53,874 nt of DNA. Origin: Phycisphaerae bacterium (GTDB lineage Bacteria; Planctomycetota; Phycisphaerae; SM23-33). The position numbers and the translations under genes are program-made. Positions 13,858-21,280 of the stretch are shown piece by piece. Every line of letters begins with the position of its first letter. Positions within the stretch are counted from its first letter, which is position 1. Location: assembly GCA_009783465.1 (NCBI GenBank), contig WRDM01000014.1:1-53874 (forward strand), written 5' to 3'. The notes under the pieces were generated by a model. It had not been told where the DNA came from. It did not search any database and saw only the letters and a list, made by a program, of their open reading frames with translations.

Positions 13858-16442
13858 TATCCGCCACCGGCCGCCGCCACGACCGCCTGGCCCAGCGACA
13901 CGCCGCCGTCGTTGCAGGGCACCGTGCGATGTCGCAGCACCGTGAAACGGGCCTTTTCCAGCAACGCCGTCAGGCGGCGCGTGAGGTAGCGATTGGCGAA
14001 GCATCCGCCCGAGAGCGCCACCACGCCAAGGCCCGTTTGTTCCCGCGCCCGTTTCGCCGAGGCCAGCAAAAATGCCGCCACCGTGTTGTGAAACCGCGCC
14101 GAAACCACGCCCGCGTTGAAGCCCGCCGATACGTCGTTGCACAACTCCGCCACCATCGGCCGAAGGTCGATCTCAAACGTCACATGGGCATCTCGATTCA
14201 ACAACGTGCCCACCTGGCTGAGGTAAAGATACTCACCGCTCGTCGGCGGCAGGAGACGGAACGCGTAGGCGTTCTCGACGCCCGCGACGGCGGCGGCTTC
14301 CAGCATCATCGCCGCCTGGCCTTCGAACGCGTTTTCGCGGGCCAGCCCCGTCAACGCGGCCACCGCGTCGAACCACCGTCCCAGCGACCCCGCCGGCGGG
14401 CAATTCGCCCCGGCCGATAGAATCTGCACGAACCGCTCCAGGTCGCTCTCGCCGCCGGCAAGGCGGAGCGCCGTCGGCATGTCGTAAATTTCCGTGCCGA
14501 AGGTGTCCCACAGCGCCGCCAGCGCGGGGCGGGCCGGCTCGCGGGAGGCCGCGTCGCCGCCAGGAAGCGGCACGTACCGCAGATGCCCAAGCCGCCGATA
14601 TGAGGCCACATCCGCCCGCAGCACCTCGCAGCCCCAGACGGCCCCGTCGTCGCCCCAGCCCGCGCCGTCGCACGCCAGGCCGATCACCGGACCGCGAAGC
14701 CCATGCTCCGCCAGGCACGACGCGATGTGTGCGTGATGATGCTGCACGCGAACCAGCGGCACGGCCTCGCGACCGGCCAACTCCCCGCGAGCCCACCGCG
14801 CCGCGTATTGCGTCGAAAGGTACTGCGGGTGCAAATCCGCTGCCAGCCGTGTCGGTGTTGCGTCATGCAACGCCAGCAGATGGCCGATTGTGTCGAGGTA
14901 ATGTCGATATACCCGCCCATCCTTGAGATCGCCAATATGCTCGCTCATCACCGCCCGCGGCCCGCGAAGCAGGCAGATGGTGTTCTTCAATTCAGGACCG
15001 AATGCTAAGACTGACGCGGGGGCGGAGTCCGTAGCACGGGCATCCTGCCCGTGAGTCCCACGGGCGTCTCGCCCGTGTTGGTCGCATGGCGTAGCCGTTT
15101 CGTTTGTATTTGGCTGTGATATAGACGTCTGATCCACTGGCTGGCGTTGCATGGGCGAGACGCCCATGCGACTCACGGGCGGGACGCCCGTGCTACGTGG
15201 CGCGGACGTCTCCGCGTCGCCGGACAGTTCGATCGGCTGGGGTGCGTATCCGCGTGCCCGGCGGAGCGGAGTGGTGGCGCCGTCGAGGTGGAGTTGCACG
15301 ACGCTGTCGTCGAGGCGGCGTTCGATGGGGCGGTCGTGCAGGAGCAGAAAATCGGCGATGTTGCCCAGTTGCGTGACGGCTTCGTCGTTGTCTTTGGCGA
15401 GCGGCTCGTCGCTGAGGTTGCCACTGGTCATGACGAGCGGGATGTCGTGCAGGCCTGGCGAGTCGAAGAGCAGGTGATGCAGCGGCGTGTGGGGGAGCAT
15501 GACGCCCAGCGTACCCAGGCCGTTCGTCACCGACGGCGCGACGGCCGCGGGGCCGCGCGTCGGCAGGATGACGATCGGCCTGGCGGGCGAGGTCAGCATC
15601 GCCGCGGCTTCGTCGTTCACGTCGCAGTATGTTTTTGCCACATCGAGGTCGGCGAGCATGACCGCCAGCGGCTTGGCATCGCGACGTTTCCGCCGCCGCA
15701 ACGCGCGAACGACGGTGTCGGCGTCCGCCCGGCAGCACAGGTGAAATCCGCCGAGCCCCTTGACGGCCAGCACGTTGCCGTCGAGCAGCCACTTCGCCGC
15801 CTGCGCGACGGCGTCGTCGCATTCGATGGCCTGCCCGCGCGAGTCGGCGAGCCAGAGTTTCGGCCCGCAGGCTGGGCACGCGATTGGCTGGGCGTGAAAC
15901 CGCCGGTCGGCGGGGTCGTCGTATTCGCGGCGGCAGGGCGGACACATCGCGAAGTCACTCATGGTCGTGTTCGGGCGGTCGTACGGAATCCGCCGCACGA
16001 TGGTGTATCGAGGTCCGCAGCGCGTGCAGTTGAGGAACGGATAGCGAAACCGCCGGTCGGCGGGATCGCGAAGCTCGCGGAGGCAATCGTCGCACACCGC
16101 CGAGTCGGCGGCCACCTGCGCGTCGGCCAACTCGCCGTCCGCCGAAGGGGCGATCACAAACGCCGCCTCGTCCGCCCGCGGCGGTATGTCGTGCTCGTCC
16201 AGCCGCGAAATCGTTGCCGCCGCAGGCAACTCCGCCCGCAGCCGCCGGACAAACTCCGCCACCCGATCGCCCGACCCCTGCGCCTCGATCGTCACGCCGC
16301 GCGAATCGTTCCGCACAAAACCCACCAGGCACAACGCCTCCGCCAGCCGATGCACAAAAGGCCGAAACCCAACGCCCTGCACCAGGCCGATCACACGAAA
16401 CTGCCGCCGAATTGTTGCTCCGTCGGAGGACATCTGTTCCAT
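13857..16442 (-). CDS. hypF: Carbamoyltransferase HypF with a repeat-derived insertion
   Basis: An 861-residue protein (family about 750-780) that makes the thiocarbamate used by HypE to form the cyanide ligands of NiFe hydrogenases. Domains in order: acylphosphatase (GLVQGVGFRPF, residues 19-29), two zinc fingers (Cys117/120/139/142 and Cys167/170/189/192), YrdC/Sua5-like domain (about 205-400) and a Kae1-like carbamoyltransferase domain with VQHHHAHIASCLAEHG and a C-terminal VPCNDGGVSLGQ. About 70 extra residues (409-477) lie at the YrdC/Kae1 junction, just before VLAFGPELKNT. They come from a variant family A element and read TGVPPVSRMGVSP then HGRDARGTHGQDARAT. No other hyp or hydrogenase gene is in the window. 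The start has no strong ribosome binding site; ATG 16433 is an alternative. Confidence 0.95.
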   Translation of the reverse strand: MEQMSSDGATIRRQFRVIGLVQGVGFRPFVHRLAEALCLVGFVRNDSRGVTIEAQGSGDRVAEFVRRLRAELPAAATISRLDEHDIPPRADEAAFVIAPSADGELADAQVAADSAVCDDCLRELRDPADRRFRYPFLNCTRCGPRYTIVRRIPYDRPNTTMSDFAMCPPCRREYDDPADRRFHAQPIACPACGPKLWLADSRGQAIECDDAVAQAAKWLLDGNVLAVKGLGGFHLCCRADADTVVRALRRRKRRDAKPLAVMLADLDVAKTYCDVNDEAAAMLTSPARPIVILPTRGPAAVAPSVTNGLGTLGVMLPHTPLHHLLFDSPGLHDIPLVMTSGNLSDEPLAKDNDEAVTQLGNIADFLLLHDRPIERRLDDSVVQLHLDGATTPLRRARGYAPQPIELSGDAETSAPRSTGVPPVSRMGVSPMQRQPVDQTSISQPNTNETATPCDQHGRDARGTHGQDARATDSAPASVLAFGPELKNTICLLRGPRAVMSEHIGDLKDGRVYRHYLDTIGHLLALHDATPTRLAADLHPQYLSTQYAARWARGELAGREAVPLVRVQHHHAHIASCLAEHGLRGPVIGLACDGAGWGDDGAVWGCEVLRADVASYRRLGHLRYVPLPGGDAASREPARPALAALWDTFGTEIYDMPTALRLAGGESDLERFVQILSAGANCPPAGSLGRWFDAVAALTGLARENAFEGQAAMMLEAAAVAGVENAYAFRLLPPTSGEYLYLSQVGTLLNRDAHVTFEIDLRPMVAELCNDVSAGFNAGVVSARFHNTVAAFLLASAKRAREQTGLGVVALSGGCFANRYLTRRLTALLEKARFTVLRHRTVPCNDGGVSLGQAVVAAAGGG
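15031..15196. repeat. Variant family A element inside hypF, copy A6
   Basis: The termini GTAGCACGGGCATCCTGCCC and GGGCGGGACGCCCGTGCTAC enclose two further inverted GGGCG(A/T)... units. Its ends use GTAGCACGGGC instead of ACGTGACGCGGGC. In hypF the right half is read in a different phase from the NAGETPAS copies, giving GRDAR peptides. Confidence 0.85.
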
Positions 16443-16448
16443 TCTACA

Positions 16449-16720
16449 TAGCGACAGCCACTAGCCACCAGCCACTAGCCACCAGGGTTTTCGCGTGCAC
16501 GATCGTAAATGGGAGCATCCCATTCGAGAGGGTGGTCTCAAGGCTTCGCAGACTCGAAGGTTCAGACTGGCGGATTACCCTTCGTGTCCGCGAAGCATCG
16601 AGACCACTCTCGCCACGGCGAGGTGCGATTTCACCAATACGCACGCGAAAGCTCTGGTGGCTTGTGGCTACTGGCTACTGGCTTTGTTCCCTCGAACTCT
16701 CGGTCCGATTTCATCCACGC
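16449..16720. repeat. Family C-like nested inverted repeat, copy C3 (divergent core)
   Basis: The left arm ATAGCGACAGCCACTAGCCA and GGGTTTTCGCGTGC pair with GCACGCGAAAGCTCTGGTGG and GGCTTGTGGCTACTGGCTAC. Inside is a second palindrome, GAGAGGGTGGTCTCAAGGCT / GCATCGAGACCACTCTC. The core differs from the other C copies. No gene is seen between hypF and the next minus-strand reading frame. Confidence 0.65.
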
Positions 16721-17094
16721 TTCGGATACACCAACCGTTTCGGCAGAAACCCGCAGATCACGCTGACGAGGCAGACGGTCAGGGCGATGCTCCAGGCGAT
16801 TTCCAGCGGCATCTGGTGCCAATCCCACGTGACCGGCGGCGTTTCGTTCGACGCCCACCAATCCCACAGCCACATCTTGCCAAGATATTTGCGGTACGTC
16901 GTGCCGTCGGGCGTGATCGTCGTCTGCCAGACCTGGGGCCGGACCAGCGACCACGCCAGCCCCCACCCGCCATATCCGAGGGCAGCGGCGATCAGCCCGC
17001 GACGCACCCACATCGCGGGCACCCCGAAGATCCGAGGCGCCGCGACAGGCCTCGCGACGGCGGGCCGCTCCGTTTTGTCCATGACGGTTGGCAT
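16711..17094 (-). CDS. Hypothetical protein with two membrane segments
   Basis: I do not recognise this 127-residue protein. It has a basic N-terminus and two hydrophobic helices: one near residues 25-45 (RRGLIAAALGYGGWGLAWSL) and one near residues 97-118 (AWSIALTVCLVSVICGF). Between them is a Trp-rich loop (YLGKMWLWDWWASNETPPVT) that would lie on one side of the membrane. No ribosome binding site is evident before either ATG (17094 or 17082), and the end overlaps the right edge of repeat C3. Coding seems likely from the clean helix-loop-helix layout. It could be a small envelope protein. Confidence 0.5.
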   Translation of the reverse strand: MPTVMDKTERPAVARPVAAPRIFGVPAMWVRRGLIAAALGYGGWGLAWSLVRPQVWQTTITPDGTTYRKYLGKMWLWDWWASNETPPVTWDWHQMPLEIAWSIALTVCLVSVICGFLPKRLVYPKRG

Positions 17095-17097
17095 ATT

Positions 17098-17175
17098 CGT
17101 AGTATTCAAAGCACGAAATCCAAAATACGAAATACGAAACAAATCCCAAAATTTCAAATACCAAATTCCAATCCA
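17098..17175. repeat. AT-rich family H repeat (AAATACGAAAT type)
   Basis: AAAGCACGAAATCCAAAATA followed by CGAAATACGAAACAAATCCC and AAATTTCAAATACCAAATTC. The AT content is far above the surroundings. A short relative (CCGAAATCCAAAGCACGAAA) is at about 28180-28200. Similar strings are common between genes in Planctomycetes and other environmental bacteria (general recollection). Confidence 0.65.
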
Positions 17176-17275
17176 AGCGCCGTGGATGCACGTCACGTGT
17201 GCAGGTAACGCGATCGCCAAGTCCGAATGAGTGTAATCGGACGACAAAAATTTCCGCCCCAACCTCCGAAACCCC

Positions 17276-17304
17276 TTGCGGAGTCCGCCATTCGTGGATA
17301 CACT
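17276..17304 (+). promoter_or_regulatory. Candidate promoter of rpmB
   Basis: TTGCGG, 17-bp spacer, TACACT, 47 bp before the rpmB start codon. Confidence 0.45.
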
Positions 17305-17351
17305 GCTTGGCTCGGAATGTGGAATTTTGAACGGTGAGTCAGGAGTTTGCA

Positions 17352-17612
17352 ATGCCTCGCGTATGTCCTTTAACGGGTAAGAAAACGGTTGCGGGCCGAC
17401 AGTATTCCAAACGCGGCAAGGCCAAGTACCTTGGCGGCGTCGGCGTGAAGACGACCAGCATCACCAAGCGGACCTTCCGGGCGAACATCCAGCGCGTCCG
17501 CGCGGTCGTCGACGGGCAGGTGGTCCGCATCAACGTCTCCGCCAAGGCGATCAAGATGGGCCTGATCACCAAGCCCGCCCGCCGCAACTACAAGCCGGCC
17601 GAGGCAAAGTAA
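17352..17612 (+). CDS. rpmB: 50S ribosomal protein bL28
   Basis: An 86-residue structural protein of the large ribosomal subunit. MPRVCPLTGKKTVAGRQYSK is the typical bL28 opening, followed by the basic RTFRANIQRVRAVVDGQ region. Only one Cys is present in the N-terminal motif, so this is not the zinc-binding CxxC form. The start is at 17352, where AGGAG lies six bases upstream; an in-frame GTG six codons earlier is less likely. It is monocistronic as far as can be seen, with a family B hairpin after it. Confidence 0.97.
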   Translation: MPRVCPLTGKKTVAGRQYSKRGKAKYLGGVGVKTTSITKRTFRANIQRVRAVVDGQVVRINVSAKAIKMGLITKPARRNYKPAEAK

Positions 17613-17641
17613 CCGAAGCTAAGTGACGAGTAGCGTCTCGC

Positions 17642-17727
17642 GATGGCTTGCCTCTTTGCGTTGTCGGGCGTTGTGTAAAGCGAACCGTTCGCTTCTCATA
17701 ACGATCGACAACACAAAGAGGCAAGCC
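17642..17727. repeat. Family B inverted repeat between rpmB and the mtaB-like gene
   Basis: ATGGCTTGCCTCTTTGCGTT pairs with AACACAAAGAGGCAAGCCGT. An inner pair GTTGTCG / CGACAAC and AAGCGAACCGTTCGCTT at the centre make a long cruciform. It ends nine bases before the next start codon. Confidence 0.8.
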
Positions 17728-17735
17728 GTATCTAT

Positions 17736-19274
17736 ATGCAGACTGTGAACGGCACATTTGTCATCACGACGTTGGGATGCAAGGTCAACCAGTACGACGG
17801 GGCGGCCGTCGGGCAGTCGTTGCGCCAGGCGGGACTTGTGGCGGCTCCGCGCGGGGCGGCGTGTGACGTGGCCGTGGTCAACACGTGCTGCGTGACGGCG
17901 CCGGCGATGTACAAGAGTCGCCAAGCCATCCGGCGGGCGTTTCGGCGAGCGGATAGGGCGGTGTTGATTTGCGGTTGCTACGGCGACTTCGATGCCCCGG
18001 CCTGCCGCGAGTTGGCGACGGAACTCGTCCCGCCCGGCTGTCGTGTCTTCATCGCCGGCCATGGCGACGACCTGCCGCAGGCCATCGCGGACATCGTGGA
18101 AATGCTTTGTGGCGAGGCGCAACGTGACGCGGGTGTCTCGCCCGCGTGTCTCGCGGGCATCTTGCCCGCGCCGGATTGTGGAACCGATTCTACGCCTTCC
18201 GCTGACCAGCCCAATGGAATACACAACGCGGGCGAGACGCCCGCGTCACGTTGCGCTTCGCCTGCGCCACACAATCTCAAATCGCGCCGGCTTGCCGTGG
18301 TCGCACGGAACGCGCCGGCCGACGCCCGCTTGCCGGCCATCGAGCATTTTGACGACCATCAGCGTGCCTTTGTCAAAATCCAGGACGGCTGCGACGCGTT
18401 CTGTTCGTATTGCGTCGTGCCGTTCACGCGGAGCGTGGTCTGGTCGAGGCCTGCGGAGGCCGTGCTGGCGGAGTGCCGCCGGCTCGTCAAGGGCGGGCAC
18501 CGGGAGATCGTGCTGTCGGGCGTGTTCCTCGGCGCGTATGGCCGCTCGACGTGCTGCCGCCGCCGCTGGGACGACACGCCCTCGCCGCTGGGGCCGCTGA
18601 TCGAAGCCGTCGCGTCCATCGCGGGGCTGTGGCGTGTGCGGCTGTCGAGCCTCGAACCGGGCGATCTCACCGCGGAGTTGCTCGACGTCGCGAAACGGTG
18701 CCCGAACTTCGCGCCACATTTTCATCTGCCGCTTCAGTCGGGCGCCGACACCGTGCTCGCGAGGATGAACCGCCAGTACGACTCGGCCGGTTTTTTGCGT
18801 GTCGTCGAGCGGCTTCGACAGGCGATGGACCGTCCCGCGCTGACCGCCGACGTGATCGTGGGGTTCCCCGGCGAAACCGACGCGGAGTTCGAGCGGACGC
18901 TCCGCGTGGCGGGCGAGGCGGGCTTCGCGGCGATGCACATTTTTCCGTTCAGCGCGATCCCCGGCACGGCGGCGTGGGCGATGCGTCGCCGCGGCCCGAA
19001 CGAGGCCGTCGTGCAACGCCGCGTGCGCGAGCTGACCGTGCTGGGCGAGTCGCTATCGCAAAAATACCGCCGGCAGTTCCTCGGCCAGACGCTCGAAGGC
19101 GTCGTGGAAATCCCCTCACGTGACACGGTGCGGCGTCGGGCTATGACAGACCGCCACGTGACAATATTCTTCGACCCGCCCCCCGTCGGGCCGGAAGAAT
19201 TAACTGGACAAGTGCGACAATTCCACATCCTCGACGACGGCGACGGCGGCCTGGTTGGACGCCTGACGTCGTGA
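17736..19274 (+). CDS. mtaB: MtaB/MiaB-type tRNA methylthiotransferase carrying a repeat-derived insertion
   Basis: A 512-residue radical-SAM enzyme (family 420-450) that adds a methylthio group to a modified A37 of tRNA, most likely t6A. Cluster-binding cysteines of the N-terminal UPF0004 domain are Cys15 (TLGCKVNQYD), Cys51 (VNTCCVT) and Cys81 (ICGCYGD). The radical-SAM triad is Cys219, Cys223 and Cys226 (DGCDAFCSYC). A TRAM-like RNA-binding tail follows residue 440. The TLGCKVNQYD motif favours MtaB over MiaB. Residues 129-173 are a translated family A element (DAGVSPACLAGILPAP to NAGETPASRC), placed in the linker between the UPF0004 and radical-SAM domains, where it should be tolerated. 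No good ribosome binding site is seen because the start abuts a family B hairpin. Confidence 0.92.
   Translation: MQTVNGTFVITTLGCKVNQYDGAAVGQSLRQAGLVAAPRGAACDVAVVNTCCVTAPAMYKSRQAIRRAFRRADRAVLICGCYGDFDAPACRELATELVPPGCRVFIAGHGDDLPQAIADIVEMLCGEAQRDAGVSPACLAGILPAPDCGTDSTPSADQPNGIHNAGETPASRCASPAPHNLKSRRLAVVARNAPADARLPAIEHFDDHQRAFVKIQDGCDAFCSYCVVPFTRSVVWSRPAEAVLAECRRLVKGGHREIVLSGVFLGAYGRSTCCRRRWDDTPSPLGPLIEAVASIAGLWRVRLSSLEPGDLTAELLDVAKRCPNFAPHFHLPLQSGADTVLARMNRQYDSAGFLRVVERLRQAMDRPALTADVIVGFPGETDAEFERTLRVAGEAGFAAMHIFPFSAIPGTAAWAMRRRGPNEAVVQRRVRELTVLGESLSQKYRRQFLGQTLEGVVEIPSRDTVRRRAMTDRHVTIFFDPPPVGPEELTGQVRQFHILDDGDGGLVGRLTS
18122..18251. repeat. Family A element inside the mtaB-like gene, copy A7
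   Basis: Complete copy: ACGTGACGCGGGTGTCTCGC, then GTGTCTCGCGGGCATCTTGC, interior GCTGACCAGCCCAATGGAAT, and right end GGGCGAGACGCCCGCGTCAC-GT. The CGT-to-CGT distance is 126 bp (42 codons). The flanks are also inverted (GGCGAGGCGCA / TGCGCTTCGCC), extending the palindrome to about 18111-18261. Confidence 0.92.
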
Positions 19275-19281
19275 GGTCTCG

Positions 19282-19770
19282 TTATTTTTTCGTGATCGCA
19301 GCCGGTCTGGCATCCTCGGCTGGTTCGGGCGCGGGCACGTCGAGCAGGATGTTGACCGGCCCGTCGGCGGCGGAGCGGATGATCATGTCGGCTCCGAAGA
19401 CGCCGCAGGCGACGGTGGCGCCTTGGGCCCGCAGGGCATGGACGAAGGCTTCGTGCAGCGGTTTGGCGAGCGTGGCGGTCGCGGCGGCGGTGAACGCGGG
19501 GCGGCGTCCTTTGCGTGCGTCGGCCAGCAGCGTGAAATTCGAAATCGCCAGCACGCCCCCGCGCACGTCCTGGAGCGTTCGATTCAACTTGCCGTCGTCG
19601 TCGGAGAAGATGCGGAGGTTGACGATCTTCTGCGCCAGCGTCTGGGCGTCGGCCACGGTGTCGGCGGGGGCCACGCCCGCGTACACCAGCAGGCCTTGGC
19701 GAACCTGACCGACCACGACGGAGGCCACTTCCACTTCAGCCCAGTGCACGCGCTGGACAAGCGCTCTCAT
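19282..19770 (-). CDS. dtd: D-aminoacyl-tRNA deacylase
   Basis: A 162-residue enzyme that hydrolyses D-amino acids (and glycine from tRNA-Ala) off mischarged tRNA, protecting translation in the cytosol. The opening MRALVQRVHWAEVEV, the NFTLLADARKGRRPAF motif and CGVFGADMIIRSAADGPVNI near the C-terminus are family hallmarks; the usual NDGPVT reads ADGPVN here and SQFTL reads SNFTL. A proline/alanine-rich tail of about 16 residues extends past the normal end. The start ATG overlaps the stop of the WYL regulator (ATGA) and has AGGGAG upstream inside that gene, so the two are co-translated. It converges with the mtaB-like gene seven bases away. Confidence 0.93.
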   Translation of the reverse strand: MRALVQRVHWAEVEVASVVVGQVRQGLLVYAGVAPADTVADAQTLAQKIVNLRIFSDDDGKLNRTLQDVRGGVLAISNFTLLADARKGRRPAFTAAATATLAKPLHEAFVHALRAQGATVACGVFGADMIIRSAADGPVNILLDVPAPEPAEDARPAAITKK

Positions 19771-20741
19771 AGTCGCACTCCCTGCGCGTACATCTGGGCC
19801 ATGGAGCCCACGACGGCGCCGATCCGCTCGCGCAGCGGCTGCGGGGCGATCGCCTCCACCTGATCGCCGTATCCCAGGATCCACCAGAGGATCTCGCCCA
19901 GTCCATCGACGCGGACGAAAAAATCCATCGTGCCGTCGTCGTTCACGCTCGTCCGTTGCGTGGCGTGCCACCGCACCTCGGCTACGTTGCCGGCCACCTT
20001 GGCGGAGAACCGCAGATGGACGTCGTATTCGATGCCTTCGGGGATCATGCTCCAGGCGTTGCCGAAGGGTTTGTCGCCCGCGTAGTGCGTCTCGTAGGTG
20101 CGGTCCAGCACGGCCAGTTCCTCGATGCGGGGCACCTTGAACGTGCGGACCTGGCGATGTTCGCAGGAGTAGGCCAATAGATACCACGCCCGCCCGATGA
20201 AGAGCAGACGGACGGGCTCGATTTCCAGGTGGAGGATCGTTTGTTCGTAAAAACTGTTGTAGGTGATCCGGCAGGCCTGCCGCTGGCCCAGGGCGTTGGC
20301 AAGGCGGTCGAAGAGGCCGTTTTTGTTGTCGTGATTGGCCGTGGGGCCCAGGTGGAACGTGACGTTGTCGACGATGCTGCCCACGTGCTCGCGGAGGGGC
20401 GGGGGCAGGGAGCTTTCGAGTTTCAAGGCCGCCTTGGAGCATTCGGAGAGCAGGGGCAGACTGGTTTCGTCGCGAATCTGCCGCGAGATGGTGAGGATCG
20501 CCAAGGCTTCGCTGACCGTGAAATTCACCGACGGGAGGAAAAAATGCGGACTGATGCAGTATCCGCCGCGCACCTCGTCGAAATAATAAGGAACGTTCGC
20601 CATCTCCAACATATTCAGATCGCGAAACAGCGTTCGCCGGCTGATCGACAACTCCGAGGCCAATCGGTCTGCGTTGGGGGCACGTCCGCTTTGAAGTTGA
20701 GTGAGCAGTTTCAGCAGTCGGTATATACGGCTGGAATCCAT
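19767..20741 (-). CDS. WYL-domain transcriptional regulator (HTH_11 + WYL)
   Basis: A 324-residue DNA-binding regulator. Residues about 1-60 form a winged helix-turn-helix (RLASELSISRRTLFRDLNML is the recognition region). The WYL domain follows at about 150-230, with IEPVRLLFIGRAWYLLAYS giving the WYL-like core, and a WCX C-terminal domain ends near 320. WYL proteins sense small ligands or nucleic acid and control DNA-repair, defence or metabolic genes. Its target is unknown; its only operon partner is dtd. An extended -10 promoter lies so close to the ATG that the message would have almost no leader. Confidence 0.9.
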   Translation of the reverse strand: MDSSRIYRLLKLLTQLQSGRAPNADRLASELSISRRTLFRDLNMLEMANVPYYFDEVRGGYCISPHFFLPSVNFTVSEALAILTISRQIRDETSLPLLSECSKAALKLESSLPPPLREHVGSIVDNVTFHLGPTANHDNKNGLFDRLANALGQRQACRITYNSFYEQTILHLEIEPVRLLFIGRAWYLLAYSCEHRQVRTFKVPRIEELAVLDRTYETHYAGDKPFGNAWSMIPEGIEYDVHLRFSAKVAGNVAEVRWHATQRTSVNDDGTMDFFVRVDGLGEILWWILGYGDQVEAIAPQPLRERIGAVVGSMAQMYAQGVRL

Positions 20742-20752
20742 GTCTCACACAG

Positions 20753-20761
20753 AGTATAGCA
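20753..20761 (-). promoter_or_regulatory. Extended -10 promoter of the WYL-dtd operon
   Basis: On the minus strand TGCTATACT (TGN plus TATACT), 11 bp before the ATG. Transcription would begin about five bases from the start codon. No -35 match. Confidence 0.5.
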
Positions 20762-20900
20762 GGGCAGTGACAACCCTATGGCACCAAGTATGTGAAAAAG
20801 TGAAAATTAACGCAAAATTCTATACGATACTGATTCGAGGGGATTCGGTATGTGGTGTGGTGAAGGACACAGGGCAATCGCATCGAAAAAGTCCCGTTTT

Positions 20901-21014
20901 TAGACTGTAGACTGTAGGCTGTAGGCGCGACATGCCGTGTCGAAAAATTTGTCGAAAAAACTGCCGCGACTACAGCCTACAGTCTACAGCCTACAGCCTT
21001 TTCGCGAAAAACGG
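20901..21014. repeat. Family D inverted repeat (CTGTAGACTGTAGG type), copy D1
   Basis: TAGACTGTAGACTGTAGGCT pairs with AGCCTACAGTCTACAGCCTA around a core GCGCGACATGCCGTGTCG. It ends with TTTTCGCGAAAAACGG and is followed by GGAATTTAGATGCGAT, as is copy D2. Confidence 0.8.
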
Positions 21015-21102
21015 GGAATTTAGATGCGATGGCCCTGGTGAAGGACATGTTTACTTTATCGCAGAGTACAGAAGATACAGAAGTGAACGTTGTGGGTTCG
21101 CA

Positions 21103-21210
21103 ACACACGTTCACTGGCTCGCCTTTTTGCGCTGCGGGATGTTGTGTACTACAAAACGTTCGTTCGCTCACAACGTTCTACAGCGCAAAAAGGCGAGCCA
21201 GTGAACACGT
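21103..21210. repeat. Family B inverted repeat, copy B3
   Basis: ACGTTCACTGGCTCGCCTTT-TTGCGCTG pairs with CAGCGCAAAAAGGCGAGCCA-GTGAACACGT. Very close in sequence to copy B5 at 32768-32869. The 540-bp gap 20742-21280 contains D1, B3 and G2 and no gene. Confidence 0.85.
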
Positions 21211-21215
21211 CGCGG

Positions 21216-21265
21216 AGTTTCCCTGTGCAACTCTCTGAGTTCTCTGTGTCGCTGTGGTAAAAATA
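21216..21265. repeat. Family G short repeat, copy G2
   Basis: TTTCCCTGTGCAACTCTCTG then AGTTCTCTGTGTCGCTGTGG-TAAAA, the reverse of the ACCACAGAG motif. It ends 15 bp from the TolC-family stop codon. Confidence 0.55.
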
Positions 21266-21280
21266 CCGTGGCCCGGCGGG

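Noticed and set aside
20901-21210. Possible CRISPR array from repeated CTGTAGG and AGCCAATAGCC tracts
   Set aside because: The units are 7-10 bp, imperfect, without spacers, and belong to inverted repeats; no cas genes are near.
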